64,000 nt of DNA from Bacteroides sp. Lineage in GTDB: Bacteria > Bacteroidota > Bacteroidia > Bacteroidales > Muribaculaceae. This document shows, piece by piece, positions 8,503-18,198 of the stretch (position 1 is the stretch's first letter; every line of letters begins with the position of its first letter). The position numbers and the translations under genes are program-made. The stretch spans positions 27,467-91,466 of the forward strand of contig JAAVDA010000018.1 in NCBI GenBank assembly GCA_014802045.1, written 5' to 3'. The notes below the pieces were generated by a model, which did not search any database, was not told the origin of the DNA, and saw only the letters and a list, made by a program, of their open reading frames with translations.

Positions 8503-9312
8503 TTATTTTTCAAACGGATTGCCTTTAGGGCTGAGGCTGACCACATATCTGAATGCATTGAGCGTGAGAAGATTCTGGGTGGCATCGGTAAATCCGCGGT
8601 CGCCGTGACCGTAGTTGAGATATACCATTCTGTAGGCCGGATTGCGCCATGCCACCGGAAAATCGCCGAAGCTTATCACGTCTTTTATGCCAAGGGGATA
8701 ATTGCGAGGAGATATGGAGGCGAGGATCTCGATATTTTTATTTTCGCGGGGTGAGGGATTCCACTGATACCATTCGCTTTCGGGAGCAACGAATTCGCCG
8801 GGAAGGTTTTTGGTCACCGGACTGTCGGTGGTGTCAAGAGTGAGCAGCACACACTGTGGCGGCCAGTTGTTGCAATAGAATGTTCCGCATCCGAGAAACT
8901 GATTTAGCCAGGGCCATTTTGTAGAAGCGTCGTTGTAGGCAGCGGCATGAAATCCGAGCCAACCGCCGCCGTTTTCCATATATTTCTCGAATACGGCACG
9001 CTGCTCCGGTCCTTCGGGCGATGCATTCACGGCAATGATAATGTCGTAGGCAGACAGACTGTCGTAATCATAGCCGGCCAGTGAGGTAGTGGTTTCAAGA
9101 ATATAGCCGTCGCCATAGGTGAGGCGCTTGAAGAAATCTATGGCCTGGCTGGCAAACTGCACATGAGCTTCTTCAGCGGTGTCGGAGTAGAACAGAAGCG
9201 CCTTGAAGCGTGGTGCGCGTGCATAGTTTGCAGGATAGCCGTTGTCGTCGGCCACAGAAGGGAGAGTGACAAGCACAAGCAGGCTTACGATGATAGCTTT
9301 GATATAGTTCAT
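8503..9312 (-). CDS. Secreted ThuA-like domain protein
   Basis: 269 aa with a signal peptide (cleavage near PSVADD). Most of the protein is a ThuA-like, glutamine-amidotransferase-type fold: GGGWLGFHAAAYND, then SEWYQW and the closing YLNYGHGD. ThuA-like proteins are common in Bacteroidetes sugar loci, but their activity is poorly defined. A paralogous domain is fused to the GH18 protein at 18199, which ties the two halves of this locus together. It sits between GH9 (13 nt) and GH3. Confidence 0.8.
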   Translation of the reverse strand: MNYIKAIIVSLLVLVTLPSVADDNGYPANYARAPRFKALLFYSDTAEEAHVQFASQAIDFFKRLTYGDGYILETTTSLAGYDYDSLSAYDIIIAVNASPEGPEQRAVFEKYMENGGGWLGFHAAAYNDASTKWPWLNQFLGCGTFYCNNWPPQCVLLTLDTTDSPVTKNLPGEFVAPESEWYQWNPSPRENKNIEILASISPRNYPLGIKDVISFGDFPVAWRNPAYRMVYLNYGHGDRGFTDATQNLLTLNAFRYVVSLSPKGNPFEK

Positions 9313-9325
9313 GGGGTGATATTGA

Positions 9326-11812
9326 TTAGTTGTCAGAATTATAGCTGATTAGTTCAACGGGTTCAGACGCCTGTTCGGTAGCGGCCACAAGAGCGAGCCA
9401 TTTGCCTGCCGATGTGAGCCATACCTCTTTATAGCAGGCGTTGTTGATCTGAGGCCAGTAAGGCTCATCGGAATCGCCGAGAGATCTGATTCCAACAGGC
9501 ATGGCTCCAATAATCTCGCCGGAAGAAAAGTTATTTAGCGACGGATAGCGGCTGCCCTCTCCGTATATTAACGACTGAGCAAACGGATTCTTGCCGACCA
9601 CCCAATATAATTGCTCGCGGGCTATATCCATGAGCCTGCGGTCGCCGAGGATATTGCCACAGATGGCGGCTGCTTCTCCCATAGACATATGTACGGCAAG
9701 ATTGCCATTGAAAATATTAAACCATATCGGGAAGCGGCGGACCACAAATCCGGGAGCCACCTGAATGCCCTTTTCGGCTTGAGCGGTAAACTGCCGGGGG
9801 GCATCGTCGGGCGGAAATAGATGGACAGAAAAGAAGGCTTCGGTGTCGAGATATTCGTCGCTGCGGTATATTCCGGCCGGAATCATGCCATATGGTGCAG
9901 TATAGCTCATGAGGCTTTTGATGTATTTGCCGTAATCTTCGATAGATTTACGCCAGAGAGTGCAGTCGGGATGCGACGGCTGAGTGAGGCAAAGCGTGGC
10001 CATGGCGTGCATGAACACCTGCTCACGGCTCTGGTGGATGAAATGAACCACAGAGCGGTGGTCCGGATTGCGATAGAAGAATCCTGTTATGGCAGCATCG
10101 CCGATTGATTCGTGACTCTGGGAGGCGAGCACATAGTCTGCGTAGTTTCTGGCATCTTCGGCATAGCGGCTTTCGCCAGAAAGGAGATAGAGGAGCGAGG
10201 CGGCCCATGATGCAGTGGCCATAAACTGGCTTTCTCCGGTGCAATAGGTGTGTTCGTAAGGACTTATCCATCCTCCGAATCCGTGTTCTTCAAAGCCGGC
10301 TTTGGCGAAATCATAGTCTTCTATAGCTGCTTTCCGCAGATAGTCGACCAGCATCGGGTCCGTGCCGTCGTCGAGCACCCGGGCAGCGTAAGCCTCGTAG
10401 GCCGCGTAGAGGTAATTGTCGAAAGGGAGATTCTGCACTCTCACGCTTGAAATATCATCATGGCTCCCCACTATGCCGTCCTGCCAGATGAGAAGCCCCA
10501 TGCTGCTGGCATGATACCCGTCGGACAGACGGCTGCGGAGCACGAAATCAAGTCCCCACAATGCCTCCTCCCTCAGTCGGGAGGCGAGAGCCGGGTTTGA
10601 ATAGCGTCGGGATTCATAAAGTTTGAGGAGCGAAAAGCATACGTCGGCGGTCTGTAGGGTCTGCTGTGAGAGGTCGCCCGCATCGTGCCATCCGCCGCTA
10701 TATGGACGTTTCATGCCGGCGTGTTCGCTGAAAAGATCGGTGTGACATCTGGAATGGATGCCCGGCACGGGATAGCCACAACGCTGACAGAAAATGAAAT
10801 TAAGCACTTTCCAGCATGAGCGGTCCCATAGTCCGGCTTCGCCAATAGAGAAAACGTCGGTGGAAAGTGAATCTGCAATTATCCGGTAGTTGCCGGGGAG
10901 AGACACGGGGCTGAAATCGATCACTCCGTATGTGCCGGTAGATTCATCGCGGCGTGTGATAGTGCTCTCATATACAGTTCGGTTGTCGGGTGAGCTGACC
11001 AGCTTGAATGTGTGGCCGCTCAGCCTGGCTCCGCATATGGCAGTCTTTTCGCCATTGGCTGAATATCCGCTTTGGGAATATATAATCCGGCCGTCAGAGA
11101 GGTTCCAGCCGCTCACTTTTTCGGGATTGGCTATCGTCTGGGCCGATATGTCGTGGATGAGGAAGATAGCTTCTGAAGCTGTGGGCAGATCGCGGCCATT
11201 GACCGATACGCTCAGCGAAATATCGTCCACACAGTCGCGACGGAGATCGGCAATTTCAAGGTAGCAGCGGTTGAGGGTGTTGTTCTTCAGCTGGATAAGG
11301 TGGGCGCCGGTGGGAGGATTAAAGCCTTTGCCCGAAGGGGTTTTGTTGTTGAAAGACAGATTGATATTAACTACTCTTATGCCGGGACATCGGGGCTCGA
11401 TGGTGAGACACAGACGATTGTAGCGCTCCAGCGATATGCCTCCAAGACGGAGTGTGGCCACGGCATGGCCGTAGAGCGCATAGTCAGGGTCGTCAGGAGA
11501 CCCTTTGGCGCGGGTGGTGCCCGTGTTGAAATTCACGTGCATCACGGTAGCGGTGTCTGCGTCCGAGAGGTTGATAAGCTTGCCTGCACAACGCCATTCT
11601 CCATGGAGTTTCCGGGAGTCGGCCACCTGTTTCATATCAGCCTCCGCTTCGAGTGAGATTCCGTCGGTGTGGCTGAGCGGCTCATGGATATATCCGGAGC
11701 GTACTAATGCCGATTCAAATTTTGCGTCGGTAGTCTGGCCGACAGCCTGGCATAACGGAGATGAAAAATATATAGCCGCAAAGCATAGCGACAAGAAACG
11801 TGAGGTCGACAT
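9326..11812 (-). CDS. GH9 glycoside hydrolase with N-terminal accessory domains
   Basis: 828 aa with a signal peptide. Residues about 30-225 form a beta-rich, carbohydrate-binding-like module. About 240-325 is the Ig-like domain typical of GH9 (IIYSQSGYSANGEKTA). The catalytic (alpha/alpha)6 barrel follows, with GGWHDAGD (Asp377/380), VGKNPFAQSLIYGEG and the C-terminal Glu region NNACYKEVW. GH9 enzymes are mainly endo- or exo-beta-1,4-glucanases, but some are exo-beta-glucosaminidases, which matters given the nearby GlcNAc genes. It is the first gene after the intercistronic terminator at 11871. Confidence 0.87.
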   Translation of the reverse strand: MSTSRFLSLCFAAIYFSSPLCQAVGQTTDAKFESALVRSGYIHEPLSHTDGISLEAEADMKQVADSRKLHGEWRCAGKLINLSDADTATVMHVNFNTGTTRAKGSPDDPDYALYGHAVATLRLGGISLERYNRLCLTIEPRCPGIRVVNINLSFNNKTPSGKGFNPPTGAHLIQLKNNTLNRCYLEIADLRRDCVDDISLSVSVNGRDLPTASEAIFLIHDISAQTIANPEKVSGWNLSDGRIIYSQSGYSANGEKTAICGARLSGHTFKLVSSPDNRTVYESTITRRDESTGTYGVIDFSPVSLPGNYRIIADSLSTDVFSIGEAGLWDRSCWKVLNFIFCQRCGYPVPGIHSRCHTDLFSEHAGMKRPYSGGWHDAGDLSQQTLQTADVCFSLLKLYESRRYSNPALASRLREEALWGLDFVLRSRLSDGYHASSMGLLIWQDGIVGSHDDISSVRVQNLPFDNYLYAAYEAYAARVLDDGTDPMLVDYLRKAAIEDYDFAKAGFEEHGFGGWISPYEHTYCTGESQFMATASWAASLLYLLSGESRYAEDARNYADYVLASQSHESIGDAAITGFFYRNPDHRSVVHFIHQSREQVFMHAMATLCLTQPSHPDCTLWRKSIEDYGKYIKSLMSYTAPYGMIPAGIYRSDEYLDTEAFFSVHLFPPDDAPRQFTAQAEKGIQVAPGFVVRRFPIWFNIFNGNLAVHMSMGEAAAICGNILGDRRLMDIAREQLYWVVGKNPFAQSLIYGEGSRYPSLNNFSSGEIIGAMPVGIRSLGDSDEPYWPQINNACYKEVWLTSAGKWLALVAATEQASEPVELISYNSDN

Positions 11813-11870
11813 GGGATAGATGGTGAAAGTAGTTTTTTCCGGCTGAAGAGGTCAGGCGGACAGGATAATA

Positions 11871-11906
11871 AAAAAGTCACACACGGACCCGGGCCGGGCC
11901 CGTGTG
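11871..11906 (-). terminator. Intrinsic terminator between binding genes and enzyme genes
   Basis: A GC-rich hairpin (arms 11880-11892 and 11894-11906, one mismatch) is followed on the minus strand by ACTTTTTTATT. It sits after the surface lipoprotein gene and before GH9. It should lower enzyme transcripts relative to susC/susD. Confidence 0.7.
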
Positions 11907-11962
11907 CGACATCATCAAAACCATCCGAGAAGGAATTGTTGGGTGTGGATGGGGTCTATTTG

Positions 11963-12907
11963 TCAGCGGACTATCTGGAAGGTCCAGTGGGTAGAGCTTA
12001 TAGCCCAGCTATCATCGCAGATAATGTGGAGACCGCCTCCACCGGGAGCGATAAGGATGAGGTGTTCGTCGTCGAGCATGGCTACATCGAATTCGGCGGG
12101 AAGGTCGAGGTAATAGCTTTCCTGACCGTCGACAATCTGGTGAGGCAGGGGAATGGAGAGCTTCATGGTGCCTATCCAGCCGAGATCGGCTTTCTCGGGT
12201 GTGGTGCCCGAGATGAGGGTAAAGGTGCCCTTTTTCTCAGTGCCGTCACTGTAGTGGACGGTGACGTTCGGACCGCCATCCACATCGAATTTCACCCATT
12301 CGTCCATGCTTACGGTCTGGCCGGTCCATTCGTCGGTGTCTCCAATACCGTAGCACACCCAGTTGGGACCAGTGGCCGACCATCCATAGCCTCCGCCACC
12401 TACGCAGCCCCATGAGCCGTCGATATATTCATAGTTGCCGTTTTCGTAGTCGCGGCCAACCCACCACTGCCATGTGCGGCCTTCGGCGCTTCCGCCGGTC
12501 AGAGCCTTGAACAGGGGGTCGAGCTCATTGTCTATGGTCTCAACCACGACAGGGATAGTAACCGGAACGAATGTGCCCGAACAAAGCAGAGTGGCGGTAA
12601 ATTCGAGCTGACCGGCAAAGGGGACTATTACATCGACATAATTCTCAGTGCCACATCCGAGCATCGTGGTGCCGACTATGTAGTTGAGCTGACACTCGTA
12701 GCCGGAATTATTGTATACACGGATTTTGTTGGAGTGCTGACTTCCGTTTTCGAAAGAAAATGACGAGGCAAACTGCTGACTGAGTTTCTGGGGGTCACTG
12801 CTGACATTGGCAAATGCTTCGTGGTCGTCGGCCACAGAAGTGTCAAGACAAGAGGTCAGACCCACTAAGGCGCAAAAGGCCAGCGACAGGATATGTTTGG
12901 TTTTCAT
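11963..12907 (-). CDS. Putative surface glycan-binding lipoprotein
   Basis: 314 aa with a lipoprotein signal (VGLTSC, Cys20). No catalytic family is recognised. The middle is rich in Trp, Gly and Tyr (WQWWVGRDYENG, GSWGCVGGGGYGW), and the tail continues with DSWAISSTHWTFQI. Position right after SusD is the usual place for a SusE/SGBP-type outer-membrane protein that helps capture the glycan. Function is inferred from location, signal and aromatic content, not from a family match. Confidence 0.7.
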   Translation of the reverse strand: MKTKHILSLAFCALVGLTSCLDTSVADDHEAFANVSSDPQKLSQQFASSFSFENGSQHSNKIRVYNNSGYECQLNYIVGTTMLGCGTENYVDVIVPFAGQLEFTATLLCSGTFVPVTIPVVVETIDNELDPLFKALTGGSAEGRTWQWWVGRDYENGNYEYIDGSWGCVGGGGYGWSATGPNWVCYGIGDTDEWTGQTVSMDEWVKFDVDGGPNVTVHYSDGTEKKGTFTLISGTTPEKADLGWIGTMKLSIPLPHQIVDGQESYYLDLPAEFDVAMLDDEHLILIAPGGGGLHIICDDSWAISSTHWTFQIVR

Positions 12908-12919
12908 GTGGGGTAGTGA

Positions 12920-14716
12920 TTAATAGGGTGAGGTATAATTGCCTTCTGATGTGCTCCAGCCGGGATTCTGCACCAGAACACCCTCCGATTTACGTATTTC
13001 ATCGTCGGGGATGGGGAGCCATCCTTTGGTTTCGGGACGCATGGAGATGGTGATATTGCGTGTGGTTCCGTCGCACATGCAGTCGATATTTGAACGGTGC
13101 TGGTCTACCACGTCGAGTTTGCCCCAGCGCTTGAGGTCAAAGAAGCGCAGTCCTTCGAATGCAAGTTCCCAACGACGCTCGTTCTCTATGTTTTCGGCAG
13201 AGTAGGGGAGCGGTTCGAGTCCAACGCGGGCACGCACCCTGTTCATGCCGTCGGCATTACCGGTCAGCTCTGAGTGCATGAGCAGAACGTCGGCAAAGCG
13301 GATAGCGAATTCGTCCATGAAGTTGCATGACATATAGTCGTTGTCAGAGGCATGGATGCCGGGATAGAGATACCAGTAGAGAGCTATAGCGCCGGGACCG
13401 TTCTGGCTGTCTTTGGAGGTCACTTCATTCGAGTGGACGTTGATAGCGATATACTTCTTATTGAAGAGGTGGGTGTCTTCTACCTGGTGACCGCCATTGT
13501 CATGGTAGGTCATGCCTTCGGCGGGATCGTCAACATTGAGAATCGAAGCCTTTTTGCGGGGGTCTGACGAAGGCCATGTGTTGTAGATATTGGGTGTGAC
13601 AGTGCCACCTCCCCAACCGGTTCCGAAGGGATACACACCTCCCCAGCCGTCGCCGTCGCTGTTGGGATTGTCGGCATCCTGATAGCGCGGACTGAAGAAG
13701 AGCACGCTGAGGTTGCGGGCATAATATTGCTGGCCCCAAGCATGTTTGATGGCAAATACAACCTCGGGGTTGTCTCTGTAGCCGGGGGTGCGCTCCTCGC
13801 CGTCGTTGAGACGCCATCCCAGCCATCCGGCGCAGTCACCGAGCCAACTGTAGCCCTGCTCTTTGTTGAGCCAGTAGTCGCCGGCGGCGGAGAAGGCCCA
13901 AAGATCGCCAAACTGAGGGGTGAGGTCGTGACCCGACTTGCTGATGCAGTCTTCAAGATATGCCACAACATTGGTTTTGCCGATAGTGCCGCCATCTTCG
14001 GGGAGCACTATATCACTCTTTCCGTAGACACCCGAATAGAACAGATACACGCGAGCCAGAAGCGCCTCGGCGGCCCAACGGGTTGCATGGCCGTCAGTGC
14101 CCACACCGTTGAGTGATGCGTGGGGCAGGGCTGGGAGCAGTTCTATGGCTTTCTTGAGGTCGGCGGCTATCTGACCGTAGGCTTCGTCTACAGGCGCCTG
14201 AGGCAGATTTATAGGCTCGGGAGTGAGGGGCATAGGCACGTTTTCGAAGAATCTCAGGAGGTCAAAATAGTAGTAGGCTCTCATGAAGTATGCTTCGCCC
14301 ATTATACGGTCATGGCTGTCCGTGTCGCCGTCCCAGTCGATGATGTCGTCTACAGACAGGAGATAGTTGCAGCGGTAGATGCCTTGGTACATGCGAGACC
14401 AGAAACCGGAATAGAAATTGTCGTTGGTCTTCTTGTAGTTGGCTATTGCCTGAGCCACGGCATCGTCTTTGCCGGCGGCCCCAAGACGCTCATCGCTCAT
14501 AAGTTCGGCAATGAAGAGGGGATTGTTTTGAGGAGCGTCACAGTCACCCATTACCGGGCGGTATATGCCTGTGATTATCTCGTTGGCATCGTTTACGTTG
14601 GCCGGGAAGTTGCTTGAGTCTTTAGATGTGAGGTTGTCTGTGTCAAGAAAGCTTTCGGAACAACCGGTGAGAATGGCTGCGGTCACTGCACCGCAAAGTA
14701 TTGTTTTTATATTCAT
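12920..14716 (-). CDS. SusD-like glycan-binding lipoprotein
   Basis: 598 aa RagB/SusD-family outer-membrane lipoprotein (lipobox ILTGCSES, Cys19). It has the TPR-like helices (GEAYFMRAYYYFDLLRFF) and the C-terminal family signature ENERRWELAFEGLRFFDLKRWG. SusD proteins cap the SusC channel and bind the target oligosaccharide. It lies 11 nt after susC in the same operon. Confidence 0.95.
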   Translation of the reverse strand: MNIKTILCGAVTAAILTGCSESFLDTDNLTSKDSSNFPANVNDANEIITGIYRPVMGDCDAPQNNPLFIAELMSDERLGAAGKDDAVAQAIANYKKTNDNFYSGFWSRMYQGIYRCNYLLSVDDIIDWDGDTDSHDRIMGEAYFMRAYYYFDLLRFFENVPMPLTPEPINLPQAPVDEAYGQIAADLKKAIELLPALPHASLNGVGTDGHATRWAAEALLARVYLFYSGVYGKSDIVLPEDGGTIGKTNVVAYLEDCISKSGHDLTPQFGDLWAFSAAGDYWLNKEQGYSWLGDCAGWLGWRLNDGEERTPGYRDNPEVVFAIKHAWGQQYYARNLSVLFFSPRYQDADNPNSDGDGWGGVYPFGTGWGGGTVTPNIYNTWPSSDPRKKASILNVDDPAEGMTYHDNGGHQVEDTHLFNKKYIAINVHSNEVTSKDSQNGPGAIALYWYLYPGIHASDNDYMSCNFMDEFAIRFADVLLMHSELTGNADGMNRVRARVGLEPLPYSAENIENERRWELAFEGLRFFDLKRWGKLDVVDQHRSNIDCMCDGTTRNITISMRPETKGWLPIPDDEIRKSEGVLVQNPGWSTSEGNYTSPY

Positions 14717-14727
14717 GGCTGTAGCGG

Positions 14728-17700
14728 TTAGAACTTAAGATTTACACCGATGAGGAATGTGCGCGATGAAGGATAAAATCCCTGGTCCACGCCCTGTACC
14801 CAGCTTGTGCCACCCCAGTTGCCGTCGGTGCCGATTTCAGGGTCGAAACCTTTATAGTTGGTGATGGTGAAGAGATTGTTGGCGCTCACATAGAAACGGC
14901 ACTGGCTCAGAGGCATCTTCGGGAAAATGGTCTTGAAATCATAGCCGAATGTGAGGTTCTGGAGACGGAGATAGTCGGCATCGTCTACGAATATGTCGGA
15001 AATGTATGACCAGTTGGTGCTGGAAGTGGTGGCGGGTTTCGGATAGCGGTTGCTTGTGCCCTCACCGGTCCATACCTGGCTGGCAAGATTGTAGGTCCAG
15101 TTGTCGTAACCGGATGAGTTATGGTCGCGATAGCAGTTGGCAATCTGCTGTCCGAATGCTCCGTAGAAGTTGGCTCCGAGGTCAAAGCCCTTATATGTGA
15201 GCTGGATATTGAGACCCACTGTGACATCGGGATGGGGGTCGCCGATATTCATCTTGTCTTTGTCTGAAATCTGTCCGTCGCCGTCGCGGTCAAAGAAGAT
15301 TACGTCGCCGGGAGTGGCCTGTGGCATGATTTTCTCTCCGTTGGCATTCACATAAGAGTCAATCTGAGCCTGATTCTGGAATACTCCGAGAGTCTTGTAG
15401 CCGTAGAAGAATCCGATGGGCTGTCCGACCTCGATTCTTGAGATGAATCCGGAGTTTTGCAGCACGGCGTCGCCGGGTCCGTCGATTGTGCCGGAGTCAT
15501 TGGCGAGGCGGGTCACTTTGTTTTTGTTGTAGGCCATGTTGGCGCCGATAGAGTAGCCGAGTCCGCCGATATTGTCTCTCCATGTGAGGCCGAGTTCGAT
15601 ACCCTGATTGCGCACGTCGCCACCATTCACGGTAGGAGCGCCTGTGCCGTAGGAAGCAAGGATAGGAGCGTTGACGAGCCAGTCTTTAGTGGTCTTGCGA
15701 TACCAGTCGAACACGAGACTGAGACGGCTGCTGAAGAAGTTGGCGTCGATACCGGCATCCCACTGGTCGGAGCGTTCCCATGTGAGGTCGGGATTGGCGA
15801 TTTTGTTGGGGTATGAGCCGATCACCTTACCCACTTTGTCGTCGCCGAAGAAATAGTCGGCACCTCCGATGGCGATAGTGGCGAGATACTGGAAGTTGGC
15901 AATGTTGCAGTTGCCGTTCTGACCCCAGCTTGCGCGGAGTTTCAGTCGGGTGAGCCAGTCGCGTGTGTCTTCCATGAATTTCTCTTCGCTGATATTCCAG
16001 CCTGCGGAGAAAGATGGGAACACACCCCAGCGGTGGCCACGGGCGAAGTTTGACGAACCGTCGGAGCGGACGGTAGCGGTAGCCATATATTTGCCGTCGA
16101 AGTCATATGTGAGTCGGCCGAAATAGGAGTTGATGGCTCCCTTTCCGCTCGGATTGCCCCAGATGCCCCATGCAGCGCCTTCATAGTCTACGGCCTGCGA
16201 AGTTCCATTGCCGATATATGCGTGGAGCCAGTCGCCGAAAGTGTTGTCCTTGCGGCTTGCGCCAACGCTTTCTCCCAGACCCCATTTTTCGGCCGACATG
16301 CCTGCGAGGGCGCTCACATTATGCTGGTTTATTTTGAAATTGTAGGCAATAGTGTTTTCCCATGACCATGAGAGGTCGTTGCCCGAACCCTGACTGATGT
16401 TGTCTGTGTCGGCCGACCCGAATGGCGCGTCATTGTAGGGAGTGGTGTAGCTGCGTGAGGTCCAGCCGCTGTAGCCGAAACCGAAATTGGTGCGGAGCAC
16501 GAGATTCTTCACCGGTTCGAGCTGGAGATAGAAGTTGCCGCGTGCAGAATAGTTCTTGTTGTTGTTTTGGTCAGCTCCGCCGCGGGTTGCTGCGCGGAGA
16601 GGATTCTGCTGGGAGTCGTTGAGCCAGCTTGCGCCTTTGGTGAATTCGCCGTCTTCATCGAAGAGGGGCATGAGGGGTGATGCCTTGAGGGCTGTGCGCA
16701 CAGTGTTTGACCATGCACCGCCTGTGCTGATTGCGTCAAGACCATTCTTGTTGGTGAAGTTGAGCATAAGGTTTTCACCAATCACCAGCAGGTTGCGGTC
16801 TTTGGCCTTGATGATGTTCCAGTCTGAATTGATGCGGGCGGTGTAGCGCTCGAACTTGGAGTCGATATAGTCGCGGAGCATCACGCCCTCCTGAGATGTG
16901 TAGCCCAACCCGATGGAGTAGGAGCCCATTGCACTGCCGCCGCTCACACCGAGGTTATAGCTTTGCTGAGGAGCATTGCGGCCTATCATTTCGTCAAGCC
17001 AGTCTGTGCCGTTCCATCCGTTTTCTATGCGCGACCACACGTCGGCCGGCACGATAGATTTCCAGTCGAGCGGATTGTTGCCCTCAAACATGCGGGCCAC
17101 ATCATAGACATACATATATTCCTTGGCATTGAGCATCTGCGGACGCTTGGCGATATTCTGCCAGCCGACATAGGCATCGAGGCTCACATTGGTGCGCCCT
17201 TCGCTACCATGTTTTGTGGTGACAAGAATCACACCGTTGGCGGCGCGTGCGCCGTAGATGGCTGTTGAGGCTGCGTCTTTAAGGATATCGAGACTTTCGA
17301 TATCGTTGGGGTTGAGAGCGCTCAGATTGGACATAGTGCCTACCAATCCGTCGATAACCACGATAGGATTGGTGTCGCCGTTGGTGCCCACACCACGGAT
17401 GTTGACCTTGAAACCCGAGTCGGGCTTGCCGCCCTGGCTGGAGATATTCACACCCGGAGTCTGTCCCTGAAGGGCTCCGATAGCCGAGACGGTGTTGCGT
17501 GAGGCGATTTCGTCGCCTTTCACCTGGGTTGTGGCGCCGGTGACAAGACGTTTTTTCTGCACACCGTAGCCTATAACCACAACTTCGTCGAGCATGGTCT
17601 GGTTTTCCTCAAGCACAACCTTTATATCGGTGTCGCCTGCATTTACCTTTACGGTTCTGGAAGAATATCCCAGATAGGTGAACTTTACGGATGACCCTAC

Positions 17701-17895
17701 GGGAGCCGTAATATGGAAATTTCCGTCAATATCGGTAGCGGTGTAGACGCTGCTGTCATTGACTAAAGTCACCCTTACACCGATAAGCGGTTCGCCGCCG
17801 GTGTCTACCACTGTGCCACGCAACGATAGGTTCTGTGCCGTTACCGACATCAGACTTATCAGGGCGAGCAACAGCACTGTCAGTCTAAATCTCAT
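14728..17895 (-). CDS. SusC-like TonB-dependent outer-membrane transporter
   Basis: About 1055 aa. The signal peptide (MRFRLTVLLLALISLMSVTAQ) is followed by the carboxypeptidase-regulatory-like domain (LRGTVVDTGGEPLIGV), the TonB-box-like segment (EVVVIGYG), the plug, and a 22-strand barrel ending LIGVNLKF. It imports oligosaccharides with SusD. The frame opens with GTG at 17925, but ATG 17895 starts the signal peptide directly. First gene of the PUL operon; the -7 box is at 17962-17969. Confidence 0.95.
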   Translation of the reverse strand: MRFRLTVLLLALISLMSVTAQNLSLRGTVVDTGGEPLIGVRVTLVNDSSVYTATDIDGNFHITAPVGSSVKFTYLGYSSRTVKVNAGDTDIKVVLEENQTMLDEVVVIGYGVQKKRLVTGATTQVKGDEIASRNTVSAIGALQGQTPGVNISSQGGKPDSGFKVNIRGVGTNGDTNPIVVIDGLVGTMSNLSALNPNDIESLDILKDAASTAIYGARAANGVILVTTKHGSEGRTNVSLDAYVGWQNIAKRPQMLNAKEYMYVYDVARMFEGNNPLDWKSIVPADVWSRIENGWNGTDWLDEMIGRNAPQQSYNLGVSGGSAMGSYSIGLGYTSQEGVMLRDYIDSKFERYTARINSDWNIIKAKDRNLLVIGENLMLNFTNKNGLDAISTGGAWSNTVRTALKASPLMPLFDEDGEFTKGASWLNDSQQNPLRAATRGGADQNNNKNYSARGNFYLQLEPVKNLVLRTNFGFGYSGWTSRSYTTPYNDAPFGSADTDNISQGSGNDLSWSWENTIAYNFKINQHNVSALAGMSAEKWGLGESVGASRKDNTFGDWLHAYIGNGTSQAVDYEGAAWGIWGNPSGKGAINSYFGRLTYDFDGKYMATATVRSDGSSNFARGHRWGVFPSFSAGWNISEEKFMEDTRDWLTRLKLRASWGQNGNCNIANFQYLATIAIGGADYFFGDDKVGKVIGSYPNKIANPDLTWERSDQWDAGIDANFFSSRLSLVFDWYRKTTKDWLVNAPILASYGTGAPTVNGGDVRNQGIELGLTWRDNIGGLGYSIGANMAYNKNKVTRLANDSGTIDGPGDAVLQNSGFISRIEVGQPIGFFYGYKTLGVFQNQAQIDSYVNANGEKIMPQATPGDVIFFDRDGDGQISDKDKMNIGDPHPDVTVGLNIQLTYKGFDLGANFYGAFGQQIANCYRDHNSSGYDNWTYNLASQVWTGEGTSNRYPKPATTSSTNWSYISDIFVDDADYLRLQNLTFGYDFKTIFPKMPLSQCRFYVSANNLFTITNYKGFDPEIGTDGNWGGTSWVQGVDQGFYPSSRTFLIGVNLKF

Positions 17896-17961
17896 GTGAT
17901 TAGTTTTTTGGTTAAAATTTTTCACTTTTCAGTTTTTCAGAAGGCTGGTTTTTATCTGTCA

Positions 17962-17969
17962 CAAAATTA
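17962..17969 (-). promoter_or_regulatory. -7 box for PUL operon
   Basis: TAATTTTG on the minus strand matches TAnnTTTG. The expected TSS is near 17955, giving a leader of about 60 nt before ATG 17895. No good -33 box at the usual spacing, as expected for a promoter that needs the HTCS activator. Confidence 0.55.
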
Positions 17970-18100
17970 CCCAACCCTCAATAGGGAGGGGTTTAGAAAC
18001 AATCATATTGGGTTTGAAATCTATCACAACACGCTTTTATGGCGTTTTTTCAACCTATTCACCTTTGAATTTCACGCATGTATGGTGGTGAAAACAATGC

Positions 18101-18122
18101 AGGCCCGCGTCACCGCGAGCCT
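18101..18122 (-). terminator. Possible terminator after GH18 gene
   Basis: AGGCCCGCG and CGCGAGCCT pair with one mismatch around TCAC. On the minus strand only a short TTGTTTT follows, so it is a weak intrinsic terminator. The remaining 17926-18198 gap is AT-rich and holds only this and the susC promoter. Confidence 0.4.
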
Positions 18123-18198
18123 ACACATAAGATGATCCTTTTTTACTTAATCTTTTTTACCTAACACGAGTAATAACCTAAATCTTTGAGTAGTCTTT

